Source of the DNA: Tubulanus polymorphus
Lineage: Eukaryota; Nemertea; Palaeonemertea; Tubulaniformes; Tubulanidae
Reading direction: 5' to 3'
NCBI RefSeq assembly: GCF_964204645.1
Contig: NC_134025.1
Coordinates: 23,962,001 to 24,026,000 of the forward strand
DNA: 64,000 nucleotides
How positions within the stretch are numbered: position 1 is the first letter of the stretch; each line of letters opens with the position of its first letter. Positions 26,101 through 37,771 of this stretch are shown here, piece after piece. The notes under the pieces are model-generated. The model had not been told where the DNA came from and did no database searches. It was given only the letters and a program-made list of their open reading frames with translations. The position numbers and the translations under genes were made by a program.

Positions 26101-26546
26101 CCATAGACGTATAAACTAGATCTAGTTTATACGTCCATGCTCAGACCTTTATGAGCATAGAAATGTCTTTCTCTAGCGTATTGAAGCGGGTTTGTGACCA
26201 AGTGCTTATACTCTCAATCTCCTTATTCTGTATGGTTGTGGGAAAGGTATCGGTTGCACAACAGCTGCTTTCCTATGCTGGGAAGAGCCCACTCTTGGAG
26301 AATATAATCAATTTCTATTTTTTGGAGTACCACGTATTGAAAACGACAATAAAACACTGATATATGTCATGTATATAAACCAGCTTTTTCACGAGCCACC
26401 TCTATTGCTCCAATTCCTTTCAGTTCCAGAATAATTTCGTGTAAGAAAGATTGAACTGAAAAATAACCAGTTTGCGATGAACTATATATTTAACTTTTTC
26501 AGCGGGTATATCACAAAACGCTTCAAAACTCCTCCAAAGCCTGATC
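23111..26546. other. Divergent spacer, Beclin 1 to guanylate kinase
   Basis: These 3.4 kb must contain the promoters of both flanking genes, but I cannot locate a core promoter with confidence. An acceptor-like CTTTAG next to the Beclin start hints at a noncoding 5' exon. Simple sequence includes a run of 10 G at 25399-25408 and a TA run near 25443-25460. A 30-bp palindrome is at 26106-26135. Short open stretches here (23556-23756, 24026-24265, 25216-25461, 25876-26106, 26151-26360) show no recognisable protein. Confidence 0.5.
26095..26147. repeat. Perfect 30-bp palindrome between 8-bp direct repeats
   Basis: Positions 26106-26135 form a perfect palindrome with arm GACGTATAAACTAGA. It extends outward with one mismatch. 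CTCAGACC occurs at 26095-26102 and again at 26140-26147, so the palindrome with 7 extra bases sits between 8-bp direct repeats. An 8-bp duplication would fit a hAT-type insertion, but the unit is too short to assign. Confidence 0.7.
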
Positions 26547-28709
26547 ATGTCGACAGTTCGTCCGGTTGTATTCAGCGGACCGTCGGGAAGTGGAAAAAGC
26601 ACCCTAGTCAAAAAACTAATGAAACAATATGACGGACTATTTGCTTTCAGTATTTCACGTGAGTATCTTGATTAGTTTCGTATTAATAATTAAAACTTCA
26701 TTAATAGGCATTGATTAGTAACGTTATCTGTTAGATAATTGATAGCATGCTATACGTGATGTGCCGTCAGTAAGAAATCTGTGTATGGTAATTACGGTAT
26801 TCGTTTTGCGGGGCGAGTTTCATTGATCTGTCTTGATGAAGTATTATCTCTTAATGTTTTTCTAGATACCACTCGAGCACCGAGACCCGGTGAAAAAGAA
26901 GATGTAGGTACGTTAATTAACATGTGTTCTTCGTGCTTGACAAAAAAAAACCAAATACGCAGATTCCCTACGACTACTTATTCCTTTAAAATTCCTTCTA
27001 AATGGAAAATGCTTTTCAAGGTGTTTGAAACTCATTTGATTTGAGCAAAATGCCCAAGACTCCTTTAAAACTTCTTCAATTTTGAGAAATAGGCAATTTG
27101 AAATGTTTGTAGTTGTACAATAAACTATATCTGAAATGATACAGTTGGACCTAGGATTTTTTTTTTACTCAATTAGGTGGTTACCCAATTAGAAACTGAC
27201 TTAAGGTAGTGTGTTAGATAGAAATTTGCTTACAAAGCCACCGGATTAACGGTTTAACGAGATAAACAGTACCAATTTAGGAGGAATTTACTCTAATTGA
27301 TAATTTCAAAATGACCTGTATATGATACTGTAATCATTCAGTGTATGAAATGTTGTGAATATGTAATTAATCTTTGTTTCATCACTATTATCTTTAGATT
27401 ATCATTATGTTAAAAGAGAATATATGGAAGCTGCCATTGAGAAAGGAGAGTTCATAGAACATGCTGAATTTTCAGGGAATATGTATGGAACTAGGTATTA
27501 AATATTGTAGACAGTTATATACCGTATGTACATTCTCCAGTTCTCTCATTTTATCGGGCTGATGAGTTTTCTTAAATTTCTCTTCAGCAAAAAAGCGGTA
27601 GAAGATGTAGCCGCAACTGGTCAAATATGTATATTAGATATAGATATGCAAGGTGTAAAAAATATAAAAAAGACTGATCTAAATCCATTGTATGTATTCG
27701 TGAAGCCTCCAAGTATGGAGAAATTGGTAAGGATTTTCGCTGTTGAATTTATTATCTGAAAATACCCACTAACTCGAATTTACTCGAAATGTATACGGTA
27801 AGGTTATTAACTTTCAAACTCTGGTGGCGATGTGACTTACCCTTTGAAAATCAATATATTTACTATGGCTAGTACTGCAATTAGTACATATCCTAATGAG
27901 GTTTGTGGAATTACTGGTATTATGTATAAGTCGATAGGCTATAGAACAGTAAGCTAACAAGTTCCTCACATGTATCAATCGATAGAACACTATTTACACA
28001 CTGTTGTACTATACTGAGATATATCATTGAATACATCATGTGTTAATGATCGATTTTACTCTGCTGCCAGATTGTAATAAGATCAAGTTTAATTTCTACC
28101 AGGCTCTAATTACTAGAATGATGCCATATGTCTTGTCTGGCCCAGATTTTTCCTTATCAGATAAGATTCTTGTGTTTTGTTTTGATAAATTTTTCTAACA
28201 AAATATTGAGTTATTCCTAGAATATTTGAGCTATATTTACTTGTACTAATGGTAGTTCATGTCATTACTCCTTTATAGGAGGAAAGATTGCGTGGCAGAG
28301 GTACAGAATCAGAAGATGCGATACAACTAAGATTATCTAGTGCCAAATCAGAATTAGCTTATTGTAGGTATCAATGAAACATGGCTTCCTTGAAAAAAGT
28401 TTGTCTTACATATGTTTCTATGGTATGCACTGTTCATTTGTACAGCTGAAGAAGTGGGATCATATGACCATATCATCATAAATGACAATCTAGATGAAGC
28501 ATTTACTAAACTTGTAGACATCCTAAGACCAGTAAGTATCATATCATGTACCTATATTGGATCCAATAGATGAATTTGAAAAAATGATATTCCAAAATAT
28601 AGAATAGAAACCTGGTTTGCAATATATGAGAAAACATTTCAGGCAGTGAATGAACATTATTTTGTATTTTCAGTTGATGGATGAAATGATAAAAGCCAAT
28701 CATAATTAA
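26547..28709 (+). CDS. GUK1: Guanylate kinase
   Basis: The enzyme transfers phosphate from ATP to GMP to give GDP in the cytosol, and is the essential step in GTP and dGTP supply. It has 7 exons and 198 aa (human about 197): 26547-26658, 26866-26907, 27398-27494, 27588-27726, 28279-28363, 28446-28531, 28674-28709. Phases agree and the stop is at 28707-28709. The P-loop GPSGSGKST is at residues 11-19. The GMP-site segments follow: TTRAPRPGE near 39-47, DYHYV from 52, and EFSGNMYGT near 75-83. The LDIDMQG segment and the lid region RLRGRGTE are also present. The Met codon at 26547 puts the P-loop at the normal distance from the N terminus. Intron 2 contains an inverted copy of repeat R1. Confidence 0.96.
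27003..27205 (-). repeat. Interspersed repeat R1, copy 2 (inverted)
   Basis: Read on the minus strand this matches the R1 copies at 19950-20180 and 33040-33235. Shared blocks are GGTAACCACCTAATTGAG, TTGCCTATTTCTCAAA, GAGTTTCAAACACCTTGAAA and GCATTTTC. It lies in guanylate kinase intron 2. Confidence 0.55.
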
Positions 28710-31700
28710 TATCGCATTCATCTAGGGATATTTTAATACTTCCAAATGCCTCCTTCCATGGTTGTTCACGTTTGAATGATGGAAAAAGAAATATTGATCA
28801 AATCTTCTTTAAAGCTAGTCATGTCTTAGGCAAGTTTGCTATATGCAGGTTGGCAAATTTCAAGGGCAACCTGCAGTTTCGTTGTTATATCATAATTGTT
28901 AATGATTATTGATGTAATCGTGAATCCATGTCAGAGATCTTACTGTCGTGTGTGTAATTTTTGTATGGGACTGTAGCTATTTGTAAATGTATAGTTTACC
29001 ATGATTGAAACAGAAGTTAAGTCTGTGATAAGTAACTCATGTAGTACTAGAAATATATTTACAGAAATATCTCTAATCCCATTGACTTTCTATGTTTTAA
29101 AGAATGTGTTATTTTAGGATCACTATTATACACCCATGTACATACCCTACTTCAATTTATATTATCAGTATTGCTGGGATTTACCCGGTTATTGCGTACT
29201 TAAAAATCACTGCGGTAGATTCCATCCTCCCTTGGCAGGGATTTGAACCCGATTGTATCGCAATCTATGCCACGAAACCCTGTTAGGGGCTAGTGTAGTA
29301 TGGTTTCGTACGGTGGCGAGTCTCGATTCCAATAGGTTCAAAACCCTGCTGGGCAAGATGGTACATCCAGATAGTGAGGAGGAATTCAGGTCAAAATATC
29401 TTTATCAAGTTCATCCAGTAGGATGCAGAGGTTACCAGTGATCAAATGTGTGATGGAGACATTTGCCTTTAGTCATAAAATATTAACTAGTGGAAATGAA
29501 TAATTGTCCAGATGGAGAATCTGGTTAAATCTTATAAGCTGGATAAATAGCTTTGACTAAGTATCACATTCATGTGCTCAGGGCTTTTGCCATCAATTTC
29601 CTAAACGAAAAAATCAAATGTCATCTCATGTGAATGCAGAAAATTCCACAAAGCCGCCACGTGTTTACTTGTATTACTTTTTATTACGCATTATTCTGAT
29701 ACATATTGTATATCTATACGAATGATATGTTATAAACCATATCAAGGAGAATTGATTTAAATGAAACTTATTAAAATGCATCGGCTCATTGAAGATTAAC
29801 TTTCAATCTTATGCAATTATATTTTCACTGCCGTTATTTTTCATGTTAGCTGTTGGCTGGTTGCAGGCAACTTAATCAATAGCAATGTGTGTAAAATTAA
29901 AGAAAATTGTAGACGCAAGCACAGAAAATTGTTGAGGATAATTACTTATTAGTTTCTATGTGAGAGTACCGTATAATAGATTCCAGATAGATTCGAGTGA
30001 GGAATTTACCGCAAGAAACATCATTACGCATTAGTTATGGTAGATTCTACCACTAAAGCCATTTGAGTGCTGGAAGTTGACAAGCAATAAGCATAACTAA
30101 TCTGCTGCGGTCAGAATCAGGTGACATTTATTCTGAAGTCAGACCAAATTTGTGGACACTCCTATTGTCTTTGACTATGCTCTAAAAATAATTTTTCTTC
30201 CAGTGGTTGATGGCTGAATATCATAATTGAATTGCAGCTTACCGGTATGAAATATTAATGTCTTATACAATTTTATATATTTGTGACAATGTAGGATAGA
30301 TCTCTGAATTGTTAGAAATTGTGAATCTTCCAAGATTCTACTAGCCTAATTGAATGGAATCCATTTGTTTTATAATGTGCTACCACAATCATTTGTTGGA
30401 AATTCTAAAACATTTGTTGCCTGGATTTACCAGTAATGTTTTATTTGAATTTTATGGTGAGTGAACAGTGCAAGATTTTGTCTAAGTTTTGATTCAGTGG
30501 AATTTCAAAATGACAAACTTCAAGGGACCAGAAAATCTGTTAGTTACCAGTTTAGCTGAAAGTTCATTATTAAGTTCAGTGTGAAATTAATTGAATTGCT
30601 ATAATAACTTAGGATAAAATTCTAAGTTTGTCATATTTGACTTTCCACTTGAATTGTAGTAATATTTGATGTTACTGTTACATTATCAGTTTGCATTTTA
30701 GGAGAGTTCAATTTACATATCAAGGTACACAATTGAGTCTGGAGGTGAACATCGAGTAAATGAAACGAACAAAAAAATTATGATAGCATTAATGAATTAA
30801 TGTATTTGATGTCACTTCTTTTTCTGTGTGGGGCTCACATTTTTCACGATGTTTAAAATTATAACTAGATAAATGTTGACCTCTGGTGTTGTGGCATTTT
30901 AAATATTTGAATAATAAATGAAGTTTATCTAAAATCTGTTGCATTTCTGTTTTTGTGAAAAAACTTTGTATATGCAGTAAGCGATACAACACCTTCTTCC
31001 AAGAGATAAATGGCATCAACATGGGTAGGGAATGAATCCCCTTCTTAGTGAAATTCACTGCTAGAATTTGTGACAAGTCTTTCAATATGTTTCACTCGCA
31101 GGTCATTTTAAAATAAGGCAAATGTCTGGGCTAATTTTTACTGCTTTGCCATTTAAAAAGGGGCACATTCACTACAAATCTATTGCACTGATGGGCTGCC
31201 CTATAAGATAATGGATCCTAAAGCCTAGGGTGAAATCCTCAAATAGAAGGTACTATTCTGTAGCAACAGGACAACAGTTACAGCTGATGTTATGGAAAGA
31301 TACATTTTTCTTCTATCCATTCCTAGTAAATGAGAAAAGGAATCATGCTAACACACTTCACTTCCAATATACAAATCATTTATTATTTTTCTTTGGAAAT
31401 ATTTAATTTCACTACATTATACATGTAAATTGACAGGCTAAATAGTCATATAAAACGCAAAAATAAAGATCCTTCTTATGGATTTTAAAAATTCTATTAA
31501 AAGCAAGCATGTTCCATGGCAGTGACAAATAACTTAGGATACCATTCCACATTTGCAAATTAGATTTCGCTCTCTAATAACTGACTCCCAGTTATCATTT
31601 TCAGTTAATCTAATACTCATAGTTGTGGAAATGGGCTAAGAATACTTAAAAACGTCTAAGAATTCCCTTAAAAATTGATATAAATAAAACTAATCATCAG

Positions 31701-32375
31701 ATTAAATAAATTAATCAAAATTATTAATTAGAGTGAATCTAATCTAAAATGCGAAAACTAGTCGGCCAAGAATAATTCTAACAGCTAAGTATCATGAAAA
31801 TTTCGATAACAGTTTTTCTCATCATACTTCTTATCATAATAAAATAAATTGTGTATATATTATTTTCCACGCACCGCATGAATCATCATCACAATCAATG
31901 TGTCGGTAACATTTGATCACAATTTACAAGTCTAGTATGATAGTAAATTGACACACAAAAATAATTATCAGCAGAATAATTTCATCAACGACTAATTCAT
32001 TCAATTTACGCGAGCATTCGACCAGCAAATTATTCTCACGATATTCACGCTCCACTAAGTCTTAAAACAATCTCACTTTGGTTATGTAATAACAATATAG
32101 GAGCTCACCTCTACCTAAGATATATAAAACTATATTTACACTATTCATAAGTAGACAAAGGAACGATTGTTATGATAATATATGTACATGTTTGGCAGTC
32201 TAGTAGTCACAGTATTGGAATTGAAATATAGCCACAGCAGTACCAAAAAGACATATCTCGTACAAATTCATATTACAATGTCATATTTTTACATTTAGAT
32301 TTAATTCCTCTATTCAGAGGACAGCACTAAGACCGACAAAGCACTTTTAGTAGAAAATCCGTCTATAAGTTTGCG
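28710..32375. other. Spacer between convergent guanylate kinase and CCSAP-like genes
   Basis: The two genes end toward each other, so this stretch should contain both 3' UTRs. A pair of inverted tRNA-like segments is at 29215-29360. I see no gene elsewhere. The longest open stretch (30789-31085, minus, 98 codons) begins at TTG and resembles nothing I know. Confidence 0.45.
29215..29360. repeat. Inverted pair of tRNA-like (SINE-like) segments
   Basis: On the plus strand an A-box-like TAGTGTAGTATGG (29291-29303) is followed about 45 bases on by a B-box-like GGTTCAAAACC (29335-29345). On the minus strand a second B-box-like GGTTCAAATCC lies at 29239-29249. The two arms share GTTTCGT, GGTTCAAA and CCCTGC blocks in opposite orientation. 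Cloverleaf folding is not convincing, so I read this as a tRNA-derived SINE relic rather than a working tRNA gene. Confidence 0.4.
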
Positions 32376-33983
32376 TTACTTTATTGGGCTACGCGAGAAG
32401 TTTCGACGATATTCTGTGTCCCAGTTAGCGGTCTCGCGGTTCATCAATTCGTCGAATAGATTTTGGGTTCGTTTGCTGACACGCGCCGATGTTTTCGAGG
32501 TGCGATCTTTCTTCTGTTTGAGTTCTTGTCGGCGTTTAGCGGCGCGCAAAGCGTTTGGGTGAACCTACCGCGAAAATAAGGTTAAATTCAATAATCAATG
32601 CAAATTACAGACTCTCAGAGGCAATAGACTCGAAATGGTCCCGTATATTCGGTCATAAACATCAGGAACGATGAACTTACTTCTACTGGACACCTGACGT
32701 TGTACGTTTTCTTATCTCCGACCACATATTCCTGATCACCAGCTCCCCACGCAACGAACAACGGCTTCTCATTCTCGATTTCGGTTTTCTTCGATCGACT
32801 AGGCGGGGCTGTCGAGGGTCTCGCCTTCGGAATTTTCTTGTACAAATACGGTCGTCTAGGCTTCATGGTGACGTGGATTTTCTTCTGCTTGATCTTCTTC
32901 GTTGATTTCGCGACTTCTTTTGGTCTTTCTTCTTCTTCATCTACCTCTGCTGTGTCTTCTTCCACTAAAAACAAATTCAGAATCTCAGTAAACCATTAAT
33001 TTGGTGGTTTTCTGTGCAAAATTTATTTCCTTACACCAACCAAACCCTGCTTCTAATTTGGTAACCGCTTGATCGGCAAAAAAATCCTGTTCCCAAACTG
33101 TACCGGTTAAAGGCTTAGTTTTCTGTACAATTACAAACATTTATTGCCTATTTCTCAAAGATTGGAGTTTTGGGTATTCTGCTCAAATTAAAGGAGTTTC
33201 AAGCACCTTAAAAGCATTTTCTGTATAGGAGCAGTCTTAAAGGAATCACGAAATGGTAGTGAGCCTGAGTATATACAGGCATTTCTTTAAGCTTTGTAGC
33301 CTTTTAGCTGCTTATTTCACTTTTATACATGTATAATATAAATAGGTCGTGTTTTAATTGAACATAAAATTACTGGTACCAAATTACGAAAATTTTCTCT
33401 TACCATTAAGTTTTTCTACGGGACACAGCCGATATGTATCTTCAGTTTTCTGGACGTGGTCTTCTTCGTTTTTATCTCCAACTTCGTCTTCATTCAATTC
33501 CAAATTTTCGATACGGAGATCTCCCTCGTCCTCTGGCTCGGAAAAATCATCAACCTGCACAGCTCGTTCGATTACCGGTTTGCATACCAATTTGACTTCT
33601 TCTTGAACTGGCTTCGCGTCTTTTTTCGCGATAACTTTTCCCGCCTTTTTATCTTTTATTTCTTGTTTCTCTTCACGTTTTTCTTCGACTTGCTGTTTTT
33701 GTTTTTCCGCCCAATACTTCTGAAACGCTTTGAACTTCTGAATATGCGGCGGATCGATATACGCTTTACGAGACGAGGCGGGAACTCGCGGTGAAGGAAT
33801 CACGAATTCGGAGCCGGCTTCGCTGCTCGCCGTACTCAGCGTGTCCCAATCGATCGAATGATGTTGATGCTCGACTTGTCGGCGAAACGAACGATAGTCG
33901 TACTTTTGTTCGAAATCTTCGCTTAGATATTTAGTCGGTGATCGTAAGAAAGATCTTCGGTATTCTGATCGCTGGTAAACCAT
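32376..33983 (-). CDS. CCSAP-like centriole/cilia/spindle-associated protein
   Basis: The 350-aa protein is built from three exons (33404-33983, 32681-32964, 32376-32564) with matching phases and good splice sites. CCSAP in vertebrates binds polyglutamylated microtubules of centrioles, cilia and spindles. Similarity rests on AWGAG (265-269), KKTYNV (278-283) and the following HPNALRAAKRR (290-300), which correspond in order and spacing to the C-terminal half of CCSAP. An SEYRRSF motif at 6-12 and a second WDTEYRRNF at 336-344 are of the type found in CCSAP and MDM1. The middle (about 80-190) is very charged, with Lys/Glu helices and acidic runs, and likely coiled or disordered. The start is the first ATG of a 580-nt open exon. 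MDM1 is the main alternative identity. Confidence 0.72.
33040..33235 (+). repeat. Interspersed repeat R1, copy 3
   Basis: This lies in intron 1 of the CCSAP-like gene. It shares TAATTTGGTAACCGC, ATTGCCTATTTCTCAAA, AAAGGAGTTTCAAGCACC and GCATTTTC blocks with the other R1 copies. Confidence 0.55.
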
Positions 33984-35206
33984 GATGATTAAGTATATTC
34001 GGATTATTTAGACGAAACTCGAACTCGCAAACTCGATGAAAAATGGCGACCTGTTCAAAATTAGAAGCGATTAAAGTTCAGTTTTCCTAACCCGAATGGC
34101 TCGAAATGCGGTCAGTCCCGATATAGTAACTATCTCAACAGATCTACTTTTGCTCCAGACTTATTAAAGTTGGTTTTGGCAGTGCCTAATTAGTGCAATT
34201 AGTGATTTAATTACGAATGAGTACTACTCACTTGATGAGAAACAAACGTTGAGTCGCTGTTGGCACACGTGACCAAGCTTTGAAATTGCCATGTTTACAC
34301 CAGTAGATGGCGCCACTTGACGGCACTGCCTCGAGGATGCGTTTTTAAGCGGCGCGCGGGTGCAACTGACCACTGTCCGATAGCGAAATGGCGAAAAAAG
34401 GAATTATTTTCATTCGTCTGGGAGAAGAAAATCGCAAATAATTTACGAAAAAGAATATTGATTGAAAACGGATTTTCTGTGTAAGGAAAGCTCGACCCGA
34501 TGCCCGATTCAGTCTTGCCAGGCGGGCACCACGGCCGGGCACAGCTGCTGAGCAGGGTGTCTCAATGTGTTACCTAAAATTTATAATTGACCATTAATCA
34601 TCAATAATATTAACTAATTTTTGGGAGGTTAGGTTGGTTGACAAAAAGTACATAAGAATGGCCATTTTTCAAGAACAAAAAGCAAGAATTCTCAAAATTC
34701 TAGCAATAAAACTGCAACTTGAACTGTGCAATGAACTCTTTCGACGCAATAAATTCTTAGGTAGGCCTAAATTATTATAATTAAATTTAGTGTTTTAGAA
34801 TTAATGAACTTTTTATTTTATCAGTAATATTCTTAAACTCAAACTGGAATATGTTTTGGACTGTGAACTCTTAACCTTGGTTTTTACAGTTCCCCCCATA
34901 GCCATTCAAAAAAACGGTAGTGCTCAGCCATGCATGGGTTATCACTGCATTTCAATGTTCCATCCTTGAGCGACATCCAGGTCTACCAACCTTACCACCC
35001 AAAAAGTTTTCAATTATAGTTTATGAATGATTAATCTTAAGCTTTGGTAACACATTTGCTGAGGTATATCTTTCCTTTCCTCGACATGAACTGAAAAAAC
35101 CTATTTTCCCAAATAAGTGAAGCTGCACCGAAGATCTACTATTAAACAATTAAAACAACTAAACATTAGTCTTTGATAATGTTTGTATTCTATCCGACCA
35201 AAATGA
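33984..35206. other. Spacer upstream of the CCSAP-like gene
   Basis: This contains the promoter side of the CCSAP-like gene and the 3' flank of the 362-aa ORF. A GC-rich patch lies near 34340-34560. A minus-strand AATAAA at 34812-34817 could serve the 362-aa ORF. I see no convincing coding sequence. The open stretch at 34345-34542 (minus) has no recognisable content. Confidence 0.4.
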
Positions 35207-36295
35207 TTAGTAAGTACGGAACATCATAAGTTTAGACGCCTCTTTAGCCCAGAGATTTGGCTGGATTATTGTATCAATGTCTTGTCTTGGCCACACTTTT
35301 GCTACGTGAAAATCGCCCGGTTTATTCAGGACTCTAAAACGTAACTTTTCTACGGACGTACCTTCTCTGTCTAACGCGGTTGCAACAGGGTGTACATTTT
35401 TCATGACACTTCCGTACGAACGATTGGGCCAAGATTTTCTCAAATGGGAAAAATTATCCTGGTTTGTGGAGAGTGCCCATTTGTAGCCCATACCTGGGTC
35501 AGTCGTCTCGGCACCGGGTAGAATCGATGTTTTGGCGCGGTTATACAGAGGTCGAATCGAATAGTGATCAAAAGGCACTTTTGGTGCTTTCGCTTTCTTG
35601 GGTCCGATGTATGGCTCGTCGTAACATAGGTCTTCATCAATAGCATCACCAGTTTTAGAAGCCGAGGTGGCGTTTATATCAGCAGCTACACAAGTTTCAC
35701 CAGTTTGTTTCGTAGAGCTTGATTTGGGGTGCTTAGATTTTGACTGGCCACCTTGCGTTAAGCGTGATGTTGAAGCTGACTTAACGGTTTTTACGCCATC
35801 GCTTATTTCCCAATCTTCTAATTCGATTTTCGTGAAACTCTTCGGCGCCCGTTTCTTTTTATAACCTCCACTGTCTTCGCTAGAGCTAAATGAAGTCGAA
35901 GACACTTCTGAAATATTTGTATTTGACACATCGCCTGCGATAGCATTTCGGTGGCCCCTCATTCGCTGGAAGTTTCTTTTATTCAAATTCGTCGATCGAA
36001 ATAGATTTTTCTGCTGACATTTCGCCGGATTGTCCCATTTGAACAACGACCGATCAGGACGGATACCAGCCTTAAATAACTGCCTTTCAAGAATATCGAG
36101 GCGGACTTTGTCCTTTTCGGTATCTCTGTGTTTCATGCGCGCATCCTGCGGATCTCCACGAAGTTTCATCGATATGCTGTTGACCAAAACGTTTTTACGG
36201 ATGCTCGGAACGCTACCGTTGGCAGCTATTAATGCATCCATGCCGTCCCTACTTCTCCAGGCTGAACTTTCCGAATCTATACTGGTCCTATCCAT
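35207..36295 (-). CDS. Uncharacterised 362-aa protein, intronless ORF
   Basis: I do not recognise this protein. It is one uninterrupted reading frame of 1089 nt in a window where most genes are cut into short exons, and an in-frame stop precedes the ATG closely. Residues 57-90 form a charged, probably helical segment leading into RPDRSLFKWDNP. Residues about 115-230 are Ser/Lys-rich and likely disordered, with an SSTSFSSSEDSGG run. The last 120 residues are denser in aromatic residues (YKWAL, RKSWPNRSYG, KVWPRQD, PNLWAKEA) and look like the conserved part. There is no signal peptide or membrane segment. A strong minus-strand donor at 37174 (CAAG then GTAAGT) may end a noncoding 5' exon. Length and composition argue for a real gene. 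Confidence 0.65.
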   Translation of the reverse strand: MDRTSIDSESSAWRSRDGMDALIAANGSVPSIRKNVLVNSISMKLRGDPQDARMKHRDTEKDKVRLDILERQLFKAGIRPDRSLFKWDNPAKCQQKNLFRSTNLNKRNFQRMRGHRNAIAGDVSNTNISEVSSTSFSSSEDSGGYKKKRAPKSFTKIELEDWEISDGVKTVKSASTSRLTQGGQSKSKHPKSSSTKQTGETCVAADINATSASKTGDAIDEDLCYDEPYIGPKKAKAPKVPFDHYSIRPLYNRAKTSILPGAETTDPGMGYKWALSTNQDNFSHLRKSWPNRSYGSVMKNVHPVATALDREGTSVEKLRFRVLNKPGDFHVAKVWPRQDIDTIIQPNLWAKEASKLMMFRTY

Positions 36296-37468
36296 ATTTG
36301 GATCGGCGTATATTCAAATGAAAGTCACCCAATCGTAGAACCGCGTGAGCCAACAATAAGCTCCAGTATCTCCGGTATCCAATCCTTTAAAATATCGAAA
36401 AAACAATGCACTCTTTTTGAAATATTAACTACATATCTAAAAAAAAAGTGGAATTGTACAGATGACATTGATCAAAAGTTTAAAAAATCCCTCAGTTGAT
36501 AGATATCTTTGAAAATCGAAAGAAAATCGCTGAATTCAACTCACTTATCAAGATGGTCCTGTTGCGATTACAGAGAACTGTCCCCAGTTACGATAACATA
36601 TTCTACAGGTCAAACAGACACCGGACACCTATAATAACCACAACCAACTGTACAGTACTGGTGTATCGAAATTACAGAGCGTAACAGTTCATTATGGGAA
36701 ATGGAATTTCCTATGTTATTCGCAACAGCACAATATGTTTAGAAGTCACACTTCGTAATTTTCCCACGACAAAACCATTAAATTGATAAAATTTCTTAGA
36801 GAAATAACGATGACTATATGCAATAACATGTTCGCGTGTGGGGACTTCAAAAGTATATACACTCGTTGATAAGTCTCTATCATATTGATGGGGACAAAGT
36901 ATATATATATATTTACCCTAGATTTTACAAGAAAAGTGTGTTAGTATGTAAATGCCGTTTTATTTCATGCAGTAAACGTAAAAAGGTTTTATACATCGAA
37001 ACGCAGCGATAATTCCAAGACGTAGATCGTTTCTTTTTTACATTTGTATAACCGTTCTAAATGAGATTGAATTGAAAATATTCGCTTTTTTAAGAGCTCC
37101 ATCGTTCTGTATAGTTTTATGCATCATAATTCGAAAGCTAATCCCCCGGACTCCGGTTGCGATTTCAACTTACCTTGTGCGTCTCTGTACTGCAGGCAGA
37201 ATAAGCTTCGTCAATATGCTATGATCAGCCGCCTCCAGAAAGGTAATCAAATCACCGGCATACGTGATGTGGCGTAATGGGATTATAAACTTATCCGGAC
37301 CGTGGCAACACTAATGCACTGCTATCAACATCGTATCACGAAAAATCCAATTAGATTCGGATTACAACCGAGTGTTTGAGACATTAATTATGATATATAG
37401 TATTTTCAAATGATAATACGATAGGCTACAACGATATTCGCATTCCATGGAAGCAGGTCCACGGTTAA
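36296..37468. other. Spacer upstream of the 362-aa ORF
   Basis: The only supported signal is a consensus minus-strand splice donor at 37174, which may mark a noncoding first exon of the 362-aa gene. A short TA run is at about 36901-36912. I see no coding sequence. Confidence 0.35.
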
Positions 37469-37732
37469 ATGAAATGTCCCGACTTAGAACGTACTCCGAG
37501 GCGCAGAAATTTGTTCGTAAAAAAAGACAAAGGCTTTGCGGAGGAGACAGAGAATGGCGAAGCTAAACGACGGTTTAACATCGATTTCAATGAAGCCATT
37601 GAAGTCGAGCAAAAACGCCTTGTCCTAGAAAAGCAGATACTGATATCGAGGAGGCTTGGCTGGATGTGGAAAACTAGCGACAGTATACGTGCATTCGGAA
37701 CTGATAATCAACCAATCTTCTCAATCCTGTAA
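37469..37732 (+). CDS. Small hypothetical 87-aa ORF (doubtful)
   Basis: This is an ATG-started 87-codon frame, Lys/Arg/Glu-rich, with a predicted helical core (FNEAIEVEQKRLVLEKQ). AATAAA lies 40 bases after the stop (37772-37777). A second ATG frame starts at 37447 and overlaps it in a different phase for 38 codons (MSRLRTYSEAQKF within it). One frame may therefore be a leftover or the sequence may be a frameshifted exon. I do not recognise either product. It could be chance. Confidence 0.3.
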   Translation: MKCPDLERTPRRRNLFVKKDKGFAEETENGEAKRRFNIDFNEAIEVEQKRLVLEKQILISRRLGWMWKTSDSIRAFGTDNQPIFSIL

Positions 37733-37771
37733 CTGTAAATATTGTTATGTTGTACATGTTCTTTTCTATGT

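Noticed and set aside
30789-31085. 98-codon minus-strand frame in the spacer after guanylate kinase
   Set aside because: It begins at TTG, has no recognisable family and no splice or poly(A) support. Chance open frame in AT-rich DNA is simpler.
33456-33794. 112-codon plus-strand Phe-rich frame across the CCSAP-like exon
   Set aside because: It is the antisense shadow of the Lys/Glu-rich coding exon on the minus strand and does not start with a convincing ATG context.
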